From positions 1,984,001 through 2,048,000 of the forward strand of contig OZ241336.1 in the NCBI GenBank assembly GCA_965200115.1: a DNA stretch of 64,000 bases, in the 5' to 3' direction. Below the pieces are notes generated by a model, which saw only the letters and a program-made list of their open reading frames with translations, searched no databases and was not told the origin of the DNA. The position numbers and the translations under genes are program-made. The first letter of the stretch is position 1; every line of letters starts with the position of its first letter. The stretch is from JAPOUP01 sp026708635. Its GTDB lineage: Bacteria > Pseudomonadota > Alphaproteobacteria > Rhodobacterales > Rhodobacteraceae. This document shows positions 26,692 to 35,165 of this stretch, piece by piece.

Positions 26692-27288
26692 TCAGGAATT
26701 TCCATCCCCCTCCATGGCCGGCGCGGGCGCTCCGCTCCTGCGCAGCATGGCCTCCAGCTTCCCGAACAAATCCGGCTGCTTTCGGTCCACGGTCATGACC
26801 AGGCGCTCCCCCTCGGACACGGAGCGCAGTTCGATACTGTCGCCTTTGGGGCTGAGCCAGAAATCCACCTCCATGGACGCGATGTTCTCCGCTCCCGCCT
26901 TGGCGCCCCCGCGCCTTGGCCTGCCCCGCGCCAGAAGGCCCTCGGCCGCGAGCTGGCGGATCACCTGCGCGCGGGTGAGGTTGCTGTCCCGCGCGATGGC
27001 GTCGTATTTTTTCGTCTCGTGCTTTGACAGCGACAGCGCCGTTCCATGCCAGTCCATGCCGTCTATCTCGGCGATGGCTCCGAGGGCGCCAAGCAGCTCC
27101 AGCGCGTCGATCAGCGTGGAGGCCTCCGAACCGCCGCTCCGGACCTCCTCGATCCGGTAAAGCGTCTCGCGTCGTATCCCCAGCCTACGGGCGAACTCGG
27201 ACCGGCTGATGCCCCGCTTCTTGCGCTCGCGGGCGATCCATTTCCACAGCCACCGGACCGTCAGATTCCGTTCTTCGTTTCCAGACAT
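26692..27288 (-). CDS. XRE-type helix-turn-helix regulator
   Basis: The start at ATG 27288 (MSGNEERNLTVRWLWKW) gives 198 residues; the open frame upstream has no protein character. Residues 15-70 form a Cro/C1-type HTH (WIARERKKRGISRSEFARRLGIRRETLYRIEE). A second predicted DNA-contact or dimer segment follows (YDAIARDSNLTRAQVIRQLAAEGLL), then RGRPRRGGAK and a C-terminal part of unknown fold. It is divergent from the porin gene. The roughly 430-base gap contains repeated GTTGC half-sites that make good operator candidates, so it may control the porin-lipoprotein genes. Confidence 0.75.
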   Translation of the reverse strand: MSGNEERNLTVRWLWKWIARERKKRGISRSEFARRLGIRRETLYRIEEVRSGGSEASTLIDALELLGALGAIAEIDGMDWHGTALSLSKHETKKYDAIARDSNLTRAQVIRQLAAEGLLARGRPRRGGAKAGAENIASMEVDFWLSPKGDSIELRSVSEGERLVMTVDRKQPDLFGKLEAMLRRSGAPAPAMEGDGNS

Positions 27289-27716
27289 CGCCGTCACCCG
27301 CGCTCCAGCCCGGCTGGTGCCGGGCCGTTGCGATGTCTTCATGGAAGAAACACCCCGCCTGTTCGCCGGGCACGGGAAGCTACCCCCCTGCCGGATCTGA
27401 GGGCTGTTGTATTCGGCGGGCGACCCGACGGAGCGGGTCCATGAAAACATCGCGGGGATGACATTAGGGGAAAGCGCCGGGATGTAAAGCCCGTATTTTC
27501 CGGGACCGGCGAGGCTTCGTTGCGTGCGTGCAACACCCTCGCTGCATGCCACCGTTGCGCACGGGTCTCACTTTCGTTGCACGCGGGTCATATGTTGCAA
27601 AACAACTACATGTTGATAAAAAAATAATTCTAGTACCTTCCATAGTACCTCTCTCCGTCTAGATTCGGGTTCTGCGGGGCCACGGAGTCCCGCGAAACCA
27701 AATGGAGAAACTAGCC
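27289..27716. promoter_or_regulatory. Regulatory region between the XRE regulator and the porin gene
   Basis: The region holds GTTGCGTGCGTGCAAC (27,519-27,534; arms GTTGC/GCAAC), then two near-identical direct copies GTTGCGCACGGGTC (27,554) and GTTGCACGCGGGTC (27,576) at a 22-base period, and a further GTTGC at 27,594. Downstream is an AT-rich block (27,590-27,650) suited to a porin promoter, with GTACC repeated on both sides of TTCCATA. The left half (27,289-27,510) shows nothing else. Confidence 0.5.
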
Positions 27717-28952
27717 ATGAAAAGAGTACTTCTCGCCACGACCGCGCTGTGCATGGGCGCGGGAACGGCGGTCGCGGACGTCGCCCTGAGCGGTGACGCG
27801 GAGATGGGCATCGCGGCGTCCAAGGACAACAGCGTCAGGTTCCACACCGACGTCAACGTCAAGTTCACCCTGTCGGGAGAGACCGACGCCGGAGTCGCGT
27901 TCGGCTCGGCCGTTGAGCTGGCCGAAAGCGGCGACGGTTCTCCGGCGGTCGATGACGACGACAATCACGGCGGCATAGCCGTCTTCATGAGCGACCCGGA
28001 CGGGTTCGGAACCCTGACTCTGGGCGATACCGACGGGGGCTATGACTGGGCGATGGACGAGATCGGGTCGGGCGGAATCCGCGACGATTCCGAGCACGGG
28101 GCCTGGAACGGCAACGGAGGGCTTGACGGAAAGCACGACGGGCAGATCCTGCTCTGGAACCGCACCATCGGCTCCGGCTTCAGCATGGCCGCCTCGGTCG
28201 AGCTTGACGACCACGCGGACAACGCGCCCTCCAACGATCCCATCATCGGTGTCGGCGGCAAGTTCTCCATGCCTATGGGCGTTGGAAACGTGTCCCTAGG
28301 CGGTGGCGTCCAGACGGGCAGCTTCGATCACATCATCGAGGGGGGCCTGACGGCGGAGCAGAGAGGCGACGGCGACGGCAAGCCGGTGATCTGGGGCATA
28401 GCGAAGACAGACACGGCCGCGGCCATGGGCCGCGAGGTCGAGGGAACCATAGTCGGCGGCAGCGCGAAAATGGACTTCGGCGGCGAGATGGGCGGACTTT
28501 CCGTCACCCTTAACGCCTCCGTGATGGAGGCCGACGGCAGCCACACCGAAGGCATGGGCAACGATGCGATCACCTCGACCGCCGACGTTGAGAAGACGCA
28601 TTTGGGCGTTGGCTTTGGTTACACGGTGGGCGCGATTTCCCTGGGCGTGAACGTCGGAAGCCTGGCCACCGAATCCAAGGTCGACCCGAACAACGCCGTG
28701 AACACGGCGACGTCCGATCACTACATGGTCGACGAGACAGTGACCGGCGTCGGTTTCGACGTGGCCTATGACCTGGGCGGCGGCGCGAAGCTCAAGTTCG
28801 GCGTAGGCAGCTCGGAGACCGAGTATGACTACACCTACACCCACAACGGGCCCGCCTCCGCCGCGTCAAGCACCACCGGCGCGAACCAGAGCGGCCATGA
28901 CTACTCAAGCGACGCGAGCAAGTGGTCGCTCGGCGTGGCGTTCAGCTTCTGA
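27717..28952 (+). CDS. Outer-membrane porin (Rhodobacter type)
   Basis: The start at ATG 27717 (GGAG 9 bases upstream) gives 411 residues; an in-frame ATG at 27702 lacks a ribosome site. Residues 1-20 are a signal peptide (MKRVLLATTALCMGAGTAVA) and the mature protein begins DVALSGDAEMG. The rest is a run of amphipathic beta strands with acidic and Gly-rich loops (e.g. DDDDNHGG, GNGGLDGKHDGQ) and ends with aromatic Phe (GVAFSF), the signal read by the BAM machinery. It should be a general diffusion porin for small hydrophilic solutes. It lies 34 bases before a large lipoprotein gene on the same strand. Confidence 0.9.
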   Translation: MKRVLLATTALCMGAGTAVADVALSGDAEMGIAASKDNSVRFHTDVNVKFTLSGETDAGVAFGSAVELAESGDGSPAVDDDDNHGGIAVFMSDPDGFGTLTLGDTDGGYDWAMDEIGSGGIRDDSEHGAWNGNGGLDGKHDGQILLWNRTIGSGFSMAASVELDDHADNAPSNDPIIGVGGKFSMPMGVGNVSLGGGVQTGSFDHIIEGGLTAEQRGDGDGKPVIWGIAKTDTAAAMGREVEGTIVGGSAKMDFGGEMGGLSVTLNASVMEADGSHTEGMGNDAITSTADVEKTHLGVGFGYTVGAISLGVNVGSLATESKVDPNNAVNTATSDHYMVDETVTGVGFDVAYDLGGGAKLKFGVGSSETEYDYTYTHNGPASAASSTTGANQSGHDYSSDASKWSLGVAFSF

Positions 28953-28986
28953 GACGGCGTGAACACAAATGGAAAGAGAGTTGAAA

Positions 28987-30912
28987 ATGGAACATGAGAG
29001 CATGAGAGCGCGGACGGGCGGGGTGACGATCCTCCGTTCCGGCGCCGCGCTGGCGCTGGTCGCCGCGCTCGCCGCGTGCGGCGGGGGCAGCGGGACGACC
29101 GCAACGACCGGAGGCGGTGACGGGTGCGCCACGGGCGAGACGCTCGTTGGCGACGAATGCCATACGGCGGCGCAGGTGGCCGCGTCCGCGGCCATCGAGG
29201 CGGCGGTCGAGGCCGTTGAGGGTCTGGAAGACAGCGCGACCACGGCGCAGATACTCGCCGCGAACGTCCTGGTCACGACCGCGCAGCTGAGGATTGACGC
29301 GCTTCCAGAAGCCGACCAGGCCGCGGAAAACGCGAAACTGGCCGATTCCATAGCCAGGATCAACACGCTCGCGGATGACAGGGGCATCATCGTTGAACCA
29401 ACGGATATGGAAAGGATTGACAGCGCGCTTGGAGAAGCCGAACTCGCCCACACCAGGGCCTCAAGAATCGACAGCAACGCTGAGGCCTCATACAAAGCGC
29501 TGAACGCCGCTTCGGCGCAGGGTGACTCCAGCGCGGTCAAGGACAATGCCCTAGCCGTTCTCGCCGCCCATGGCAGGATCGACGCCCAGATCAAGGTTGC
29601 GCAGGGCGCTCAGAGTGACCTGATGGCCCTGCATGACGCGACCACGGACGCGAAGATGAAAGAAGAGATCATGGCGGACATTGACACCGTCAAGGGTCAG
29701 ATCAAGGAGATGGAGGACCTGATCAAGACGGGCAGCAGGCTGTGGCGCAATATCGCGGTCATTCCGTCCGACGCAAAGGAGGACGGAAGCCCTGACGACC
29801 GCGCCATGAAGGTCGCGGAGGCCGTCAGGCAGGCCCTTACCACGGACACCGATGGCGACACGGAGGGACACCAGGGCTACGGGCTACGAGTGTTTAATGA
29901 CTCTAATGAATCTGCCCTCACTTCAGCGATCTTCCGCACGCTGACTGGCGGCAATTCTGATGATCTTCCGAAAAAGCTTTTCGTCAGCAGCGAAAACAAC
30001 AGGCCGGAAAACGCGAAGAAGTTTAAGGAAATCTTTTCCGAAGCGACTTCGCAGGCGATAAGCGGCGTTATCCTTCCAGCGATCCCCTTGGCCGGAAGCA
30101 GTTTCAGCGAACTGTTTGACGCCACGACCGGCAACACCGACGACGATTTCGATGATCTCGCAGGTTCCGATTTCGCAACGACAGGGCTTCCGGTCACGCA
30201 TCTGGGAATTGCCGGACGTGTCATACGCCGGGGCGCGAGTCCCGCCGCCGCGCCGGGTACGGCTACGGCCAATTTCGGGGCGGGCTGGTACTTCGTTCCA
30301 GTTCCTGCCACTCCCGCTCAACCCGTACCGGCTTCTGCCGATCTCTACTACGTTCCGGAGGGCAGCGGGTTTGCTCAGGCCGTGTGGGTTGACTACGGTG
30401 TGTGGCTTACCGGGCCTGATGACGATCTCGTAGCCAAATACTACGCCGGAGTGGGCGCGGGTTCGGCGGCACTTGGTACTGCTTACGGCACTACAAGGAC
30501 CGCCGAGAACGATGTTCCAAAATCCGCGAGTTACAGCGGGGACGCAGCGGGGATCTCCGCGCGTAGGGACAGCAGCGGAGACCTTATGGGGTCCGGCAGA
30601 TTCGACGCGGACGTGAGCATGACCGCGAGGTTTGGTACGGACGCGGGCACGATAGAGGGAACCATCAACAACTTCCGTGGCGGCGCGGACGCCGTTGACC
30701 CAACGTGGTCCCTGACCATGAAAGACACGGACTTGTTAGGTGGTGCTGCAAGTGCCATGACCAACACCTTTGAACACGCCGGTACCGTAACGGGCCACTG
30801 GAGAGCCAGGGCCTATGGATCGGACGGGGATAAGGCACCCGAAGGGTTTTACGGCGTGTTCTCCAACAGCTTCACGAACGGGGACGTTCTCGGTACCTTC
30901 GCGGCTGACTGA
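28987..30912 (+). CDS. Large lipoprotein with helical N-domain and TbpB-like C-terminal barrel
   Basis: From ATG 28987 (GAGAG 6 bases upstream) it is 641 residues. A lipoprotein signal peptide ends LVAALAACGGGSG, with the lipidated Cys near residue 31. About 200 residues of Ala-rich helices follow (AAQVAASAAIEAAVEAVEGL, then HGRIDAQIKVAQGAQSDLM), then a mixed region. The C-terminal 150 residues show the TbpB-like barrel rhythm, with SGRFDADVSMTARFG, GTIEGTINNF, HWRARAYG and GFYGVFSNSF ending VLGTFAAD. In transferrin-binding-protein-like lipoproteins such barrels end in a similar G-x-F-G/A motif and are surface-exposed. No iron-binding function can be claimed. It shares this C-terminal layout with the next gene. 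Confidence 0.65.
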   Translation: MEHESMRARTGGVTILRSGAALALVAALAACGGGSGTTATTGGGDGCATGETLVGDECHTAAQVAASAAIEAAVEAVEGLEDSATTAQILAANVLVTTAQLRIDALPEADQAAENAKLADSIARINTLADDRGIIVEPTDMERIDSALGEAELAHTRASRIDSNAEASYKALNAASAQGDSSAVKDNALAVLAAHGRIDAQIKVAQGAQSDLMALHDATTDAKMKEEIMADIDTVKGQIKEMEDLIKTGSRLWRNIAVIPSDAKEDGSPDDRAMKVAEAVRQALTTDTDGDTEGHQGYGLRVFNDSNESALTSAIFRTLTGGNSDDLPKKLFVSSENNRPENAKKFKEIFSEATSQAISGVILPAIPLAGSSFSELFDATTGNTDDDFDDLAGSDFATTGLPVTHLGIAGRVIRRGASPAAAPGTATANFGAGWYFVPVPATPAQPVPASADLYYVPEGSGFAQAVWVDYGVWLTGPDDDLVAKYYAGVGAGSAALGTAYGTTRTAENDVPKSASYSGDAAGISARRDSSGDLMGSGRFDADVSMTARFGTDAGTIEGTINNFRGGADAVDPTWSLTMKDTDLLGGAASAMTNTFEHAGTVTGHWRARAYGSDGDKAPEGFYGVFSNSFTNGDVLGTFAAD

Positions 30913-31136
30913 CGCGGACCGCGCATAGCGCATCCGCCACGGCGGGCGCGCGAGACAGGATCGGGGGCGGCCTACGGGCCGCTCCCACCCCGGGGCCTCG
31001 TTTACCCCGAAACCCAGAAACGTCCGGGGCCCCATCACGGAAACGTGGAACACGACAGGGAGGCCCGGCCGTCATGACTTTTCCAAACGCCATTTCATTT
31101 TGTCCATTCACCACCGACCATTGAAAGGGGGAAACG
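30913..31136 (+). terminator. Spacer between the two lipoprotein genes with a strong hairpin
   Basis: The hairpin at 30,963-30,986 (GGGGGCGGCC/GGGCCGCTCCC arms, TACG loop) has a 10-bp stem, but no T tract follows, so it may only partly terminate. The remaining sequence up to the ribosome site (AAGGGGG) of the next gene has no other visible feature. Confidence 0.35.
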
Positions 31137-32582
31137 ATGGCGCGTGAAACGGAAATTTTCTCATTCAAAACTCCAGCCTTGGCTCTGGCCCTGACCGCGA
31201 CGGTCTTCCTCGCGGGCTGCGGCGGCGGGGGAGGCGGAGGCGGTCTCTCGTCATTCCTGGGAACGGCGCAGCGGACGGCGAGCCTGCTGGACGCGGTCAA
31301 CAGGAACGACGCCGGGGAGGTGCGGAGATGGATCGCCCGCGGCGCGAGCCTCAGCGCGACGGACGATGACGGCGACACGCCGCTGCACCTCGCCGCGCTC
31401 CAGGGATTCGTCCAGGTCGCCGAGATCCTGATTGACGCCCGGGCCAACCTCGAGGCCACGGAGGACAACGGATTCACGCCACTGCACAACGGCGCGTACA
31501 ACGGACACGTCAACGTCATCCGGGTACTGCTCGACGCCGGCGCGGACCGGAGCGCGGAAACCAACAAAGGCAACACGCCGCAGCAGCTCGCCGTCCAGAG
31601 GGGACACGCGAACGCGGCGCGGTTCATAGAAAACTACACGCCACGACCGAACAATCGCCCGAACCCCCGCCCGAACCCGACGTCGCAGCGGGGGCCGGGC
31701 TACACGAACAGCCTGGGAGGGGCCCTTTCCGCCCTGACGGCACTTGATTCCAGGGCGCGTGGGCAGCCCAGGCCGACCGGAGCCCTGGCGACCTGCCTCG
31801 CGGCGGACCGGGACAGATGCAGAAATCTTCGGCAGGTCGTCCCGAACATCGGCGTCGCCAACGTGGGGCTGAGGTATCCGGGAGGCATGGGCTGGGTTCG
31901 CCCCACTCAGGTCAACGTCCGGAATCTCGTCGGCACGTTTGAGGCCAGCGACGGCGACCGTACGTTCGGGGGATGGGGCGAATGGTCCTATTTCTACACG
32001 ACTACCGGCTCTGAGGAATCCCGGCGGGGAAGATCCACGCCAACGGCGCGGCACGGAAGTTTCGAGTCCCGAGGGGGTGGATGCGACTCGGACCCATGCC
32101 ATCGACGTTACGTCCTAGCGCAGAGCCACGGCCTTCTCTACGACGGGATTCCCGACGGAACCGCGACATACCGGGGCTACAGTTACGCTTCGGTGATCCA
32201 CGCCAGCGCCGATCCCGGCTCCACCTACGTTCTCCGAAGCGACGCGACCTACCTGGGGGACGCCACGCTGACCGCGAACTTCGACCGCAGGCGTCTCGAC
32301 GCCCGGTTCCATAACTTCAGGGCGGGCGGAACCGTCGCGCGGGAACTCGCGGGCGGCGTCAGTTTCACCGGAGTGTCGATGGACGGAGACGGAGAGTTCA
32401 GACAGGATTCCGGGAACCGATACATCAACGGCGCGTTCTACGGACCCGACGAAACGGAAGCGGCGGGAACGTGGTACGTCGACCGCACGAGTGTCTCCAG
32501 ACAGCAGTGCGGGGTCGGTGGCGGCGGCCTGTGCAGCCAGGGCAGCGTCGTCGTCGGCTCGTTCGGGGCGAGGCAACAATAG
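31137..32582 (+). CDS. Ankyrin-repeat lipoprotein with TbpB-like C-terminal barrel
   Basis: The 481-residue product starts 5 bases after AAGGGGG. The signal peptide ends in lipobox VFLAGC (Cys28), then a Gly run. Residues about 45-165 are three to four ankyrin repeats (DDDGDTPLHLAALQGFVQVA, EDNGFTPLHNGAYNGHVNVI, NKGNTPQQLAVQRGHANAAR). A Pro/Asn linker follows (PRPNNRPNPRPNP), then about 130 residues of unknown fold. The C-terminal half of TbpB type has GDATLTANFDRRRLDARFHN, GRYINGAFYGPDETEAAGTWY-like strands and the terminal VVVGSFGARQ. Ankyrin repeats bind proteins, so a surface- or periplasm-anchored binding protein is the likely role. The domain combination is unusual. Confidence 0.75.
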   Translation: MARETEIFSFKTPALALALTATVFLAGCGGGGGGGGLSSFLGTAQRTASLLDAVNRNDAGEVRRWIARGASLSATDDDGDTPLHLAALQGFVQVAEILIDARANLEATEDNGFTPLHNGAYNGHVNVIRVLLDAGADRSAETNKGNTPQQLAVQRGHANAARFIENYTPRPNNRPNPRPNPTSQRGPGYTNSLGGALSALTALDSRARGQPRPTGALATCLAADRDRCRNLRQVVPNIGVANVGLRYPGGMGWVRPTQVNVRNLVGTFEASDGDRTFGGWGEWSYFYTTTGSEESRRGRSTPTARHGSFESRGGGCDSDPCHRRYVLAQSHGLLYDGIPDGTATYRGYSYASVIHASADPGSTYVLRSDATYLGDATLTANFDRRRLDARFHNFRAGGTVARELAGGVSFTGVSMDGDGEFRQDSGNRYINGAFYGPDETEAAGTWYVDRTSVSRQQCGVGGGGLCSQGSVVVGSFGARQQ

Positions 32583-32969
32583 CGGACGTGAAGCGAAAGG
32601 TCCGGGGGCGGCAAATTCCTGTTGTCCGAGGATCCCGCTCCGGGCGCGGCGGCGGTGGAGGCGGAACCGGCGGAAACCCCGGCGGCACCGCTTTTGGAAG
32701 AAGCGACGGCGGCCAGCCGGCGGCCGGGTCAAACCAGCCGGCGGTATCGGAAACCCACCGCGGCGGAACGTTGCTCGACGACAAAGGTGATCCGTTCACG
32801 AGCTGGTACGCCGCTCTCAGGACCGACCTTCCGCACCATGAACGGGACGGGCTTGACGTGGACATGCCTGACAGGGCCTGGCCTGCGCCCCCTCCAATGG
32901 CATTCGGATAAGAAAGCCCCCGTGCTTCGGGCGTGAGCCGGAAGCCGGGGTCCGGTTTCGGGGAGGTTG
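32583..32969. other. Decayed region after the ankyrin lipoprotein gene
   Basis: A plus-strand frame reading GRGGGGGGTGGNPGGTAFG and then THRGGTLLDDKGDPFTSWY looks like the Gly-rich start of another lipoprotein of this family, but it lacks a signal peptide and start and ends soon at about 32,911. It may be the trace of a third copy cut by the IS4-type element. This reading is tentative. Confidence 0.3.
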
Positions 32970-33475
32970 GGCGTAATAGGCGGCGGCGCGCCGGATCCAC
33001 TTGCTCCTTGGCCTCATGGACCTTCGCGGGTAGCTGGGCCCTGGCCTCTCCCGCTGGAGGCAGCACGACAGCCCGGTCATGATCCGCGCGACGGATTGCC
33101 TGACCGCGTCGGCCTGTTTCATGAACAGGGCCTCGATCTCCTTTCCGACCAGGCGCAGGCCGTTCCTGAAGTTGCTGCGCATGGCGGGCAGGCTCTCCCC
33201 GTCTCCGCCGTTGAAGTCGCCGTCGCACCGGTTGGAGAACCGGCGCGCGAGGGTGACGAGGGTGAACGCGGCGTAGAGTTCCTGATGGACGCCGCGCTCC
33301 GACCGTGCGTGCGGGTTGTCGATCACGGCCTCGCTTTTGTACATCTCCTCTAAATCCCAGCATCCATGGTACATGTCGGAGAGCGACTGGACGTCGAAGC
33401 GGCCGCCGTCGGTCAGGGAGGTGGCTAGGCGATATTACGTGTCCCCAGCGACGTATTTCACGAGGCGAAGGTTCC
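32970..33475 (-). pseudogene. IS4-type transposase, C-terminal remnant
   Basis: The minus strand encodes RNLRLVKYVAGDT, an in-frame stop, then YRLATSLTDGGRFDVQSLSD and MYHGCWDLEEMYKSE, matching the C-terminal YRxxTxLLD...MYHxRWxIEExYK box of IS4-family DDE transposases. The tail RSERGVHQELYAAFTLVTLARRFSNRCDGDFN and RPRSKWIRRA follows. The N-terminal catalytic region and the ends of the element are absent. One in-frame stop plus the truncation make it inactive. Confidence 0.7.
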
Positions 33476-33851
33476 TGCCGCGCGGCGTTTGCGTGGATGC
33501 GTGCGCCCAATCACTGCAGCCGGAGACGGGTGGGACTCAATGCAGCGTCCCGCTCCCATCCCAGCCCTCCGCCCGAATGGACGCGGCGGCCATGGCGGTC
33601 CAAGCCTCGCGACCGTGGCCCAGCCGGCGCTTGAGCCGATCGCACAGGCCGGGAGCGTGGTCGAGGGTCAGGGTGACCAAGGCCGTGGGAACGTGGCCGT
33701 CGATGACGATCCTGATCCGCTACGGCTCGGTCCCGGCGTCATACTGCTCTGTGTCAACCGGCGCGGCCTCCAGCGGCAACATCTCCGTCCATGCGCGGTG
33801 CAGGAGATCCGCCGGGCACTCCCCGAGCTCGGCGCGCAGGTCGCCCGCGGC
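33476..33851. other. Region between the IS4 remnant and the tandem duplication
   Basis: On the minus strand a stretch reading RIRIVIDGHVPTALVTLTLDHAPGLCDRLKRRLGHGREAW (about 33,715-33,600) has protein-like composition but no start and a stop soon after. It may be a relic of an unknown gene. Nothing else is visible. Confidence 0.25.
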
Positions 33852-33930
33852 GCGCGGCGCGAAACGGCTGGAACCGCGCGGCAGAACGGTTTAGGATAGT
33901 CCCGACGGAGACGGAAAGGGAACCGGACCC

Positions 33931-34290
33931 ATGGCGCAGGCCGCCTTCAACATGATCGCCGAGACACAGCGGCTGCGCGACGCGGGACTGCCGCAGGAGC
34001 AGGCCGAGGCCGTCACACTGGCGATTCACGCCGGCGTCACCGGCGGCGTCGCGACGAAGGCGGACCTTGAGGCGCTCAGGGGAGACTTCGAAGCGCTCAG
34101 GGGAGACTTCGAAGCGCTCAGGGGAGACTTCAAGGCGCTCGACGCCAGGGTCGACGCCAAGATCGACAACCTTGGCGCCAGGCTGGACACGGAGCTGAAA
34201 TGGATCAAGTCCATCGGCGGCGTGATCGTCGCCATCCTGATCCTGCCGTGGCTGGCCGAGCTCTTCGGCGCCGTCCTGCCGGGACCGTGA
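33931..34290 (+). CDS. Coiled-coil protein with C-terminal membrane anchor, copy A (DUF1640-like)
   Basis: The 119-residue product has an N-terminal helix (MIAETQRLRDAGLPQEQAEAVTLAI) as in DUF1640/CCDC90-type proteins. A run of 7-residue repeats (ALRGDFE three times, then ALDARVD) forms a coiled coil, and a single hydrophobic segment lies at the end (SIGGVIVAILILPWLAELFGAVL). It is probably an inner-membrane-anchored coiled coil with its long helix in the cytoplasm. Function is unknown. It differs from copy B mainly in the number and spacing of heptads. Confidence 0.8.
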   Translation: MAQAAFNMIAETQRLRDAGLPQEQAEAVTLAIHAGVTGGVATKADLEALRGDFEALRGDFEALRGDFKALDARVDAKIDNLGARLDTELKWIKSIGGVIVAILILPWLAELFGAVLPGP

Positions 34291-34380
34291 CACCCGACCG
34301 GGCGCGGCGCGAAACGGCTGGAACCGCGCGGCGGAATGGTTTAGAACAATCCCGACGGAGACGGATAGGGGACCGGACCC

Positions 34381-34761
34381 ATGGCGCAGGCCGCCTTTAA
34401 CATGATCGCCGAGACACAGCGGCTGCGCGACGCTGGCCTCCCGCAGCAGCAGGCCGAGGCCGTCACCCTGGCGATCCACGCCGGCGTCACCGGCGGCGTC
34501 GCGACGAAGGCGGACCTTGAGGCGCTCAGGGGAGACTTCAAGGCACTCAGAGGGGACGTCAGCAGGGACATCGAGGCGCTCAGGGGGGACTTCAAGGCGC
34601 TCGGCGCCAGGGTCGACGCGCTCGACGCCAAGATCGACAGCCTTGGCGCCAGGCTGGACACGGAGCTGAAATGGATCAAGGCCATCGGCGGCGTGATCGT
34701 CGCCATCCTGATCCTGCCGTGGCTGGCCGAGTTCTTCGGCGCCGTCCTGCCGGGACCGTGA
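34381..34761 (+). CDS. Coiled-coil protein with C-terminal membrane anchor, copy B (DUF1640-like)
   Basis: The 126-residue paralogue of the preceding gene is nearly identical at the N-terminus (first 50 residues) and over the membrane segment. The central coiled coil is reorganised as ALRGDFKALRGDVSRDIEAL then GARVDALDAKIDSLGARLD. The heptad number differs by one unit, as expected from slippage in repeats of 21 bases. The upstream 79 bases are also duplicated, so both copies probably share a promoter type. Confidence 0.8.
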   Translation: MAQAAFNMIAETQRLRDAGLPQQQAEAVTLAIHAGVTGGVATKADLEALRGDFKALRGDVSRDIEALRGDFKALGARVDALDAKIDSLGARLDTELKWIKAIGGVIVAILILPWLAEFFGAVLPGP

Positions 34762-34934
34762 CACCCGACCCGGCGCGGTCCGCTCCGTGTTCGGTTAAAC
34801 CGCCGGCACGGCATGATTCTTCCGGTGGGTGAGCGGCGCGTTTTCCGTCCGTCCACTGACATATCGCTGAAACGATCACGCGTCGCCCACAGATTCAGAA
34901 ACTATATCAAAGACTTAATCATTACGGTTCACTG

Positions 34935-35165
34935 ATGGACGATCACGCGGCCCGGGCCGAACTGGTTTCCCTGATGCAACGCGACAATTGCGGCAAGGCT
35001 CCGGCCATCGCGCACGAGGCTCGCGGAATGCACGGCGTCAGTGACCAATACGGCTTGATCAGTCATGTAATGAATCTGGAAGCGGTCAATACCTACGGGG
35101 GCACATACGATATCCATGCGCTGATCCCGGGCCGCGGGCAAACCGGGCGTAAGGCCTTTTCCTGA
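34935..35165 (+). pseudogene. Glutaryl-CoA dehydrogenase, C-terminal remnant
   Basis: The frame from 34,935 encodes SLMQRDNCGKAPAIAHEARG, then MNLEAVNTYGGTYDIHALIPGRGQTGRKAF, the C-terminal end of the glutaryl-CoA dehydrogenase branch of acyl-CoA dehydrogenases (family pattern: NTYEGTHDVHALILGRAQTG). The rest of the roughly 400-residue enzyme is missing, and the family's GG/N-G-I-SDE stretch is shortened to GVSDQ. It ends on the first base of the next gene's ATG (TGATG), so the two genes formed an operon before decay. The left end of this remnant marks the right border of the accessory region. Confidence 0.8.

Larger units (their letters stand above)
33852..34779 (+). repeat. Tandem duplication of a roughly 450-base unit carrying a gene and its promoter
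   Basis: The sequence from GCGCGGCGCGAAACGGCTGG (33,852) recurs at 34,302, a period of 450 bases. Upstream non-coding parts, start regions and ends (GGACCGTGACACCCGACC at both 3' sides) match almost perfectly, while the central repeat-rich part differs in length. Both copies contain one complete gene, so the duplication included its regulatory sequence. Confidence 0.9.

Noticed and set aside
32425..33510. Minus-strand 361-codon frame
   Set aside because: Low-complexity Arg/Pro translation antisense to the ankyrin lipoprotein end; the true IS4 transposase frame is another one.
34060..34140. Regular short repeats resembling a CRISPR array
   Set aside because: The period is 21 bases and in frame with ALRGDF heptads; no spacers and no cas genes are present.
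33754..34764. Minus-strand 336-codon frame with internal repeats
   Set aside because: Antisense shadow of the tandem duplicated coiled-coil genes; its repeats mirror theirs.
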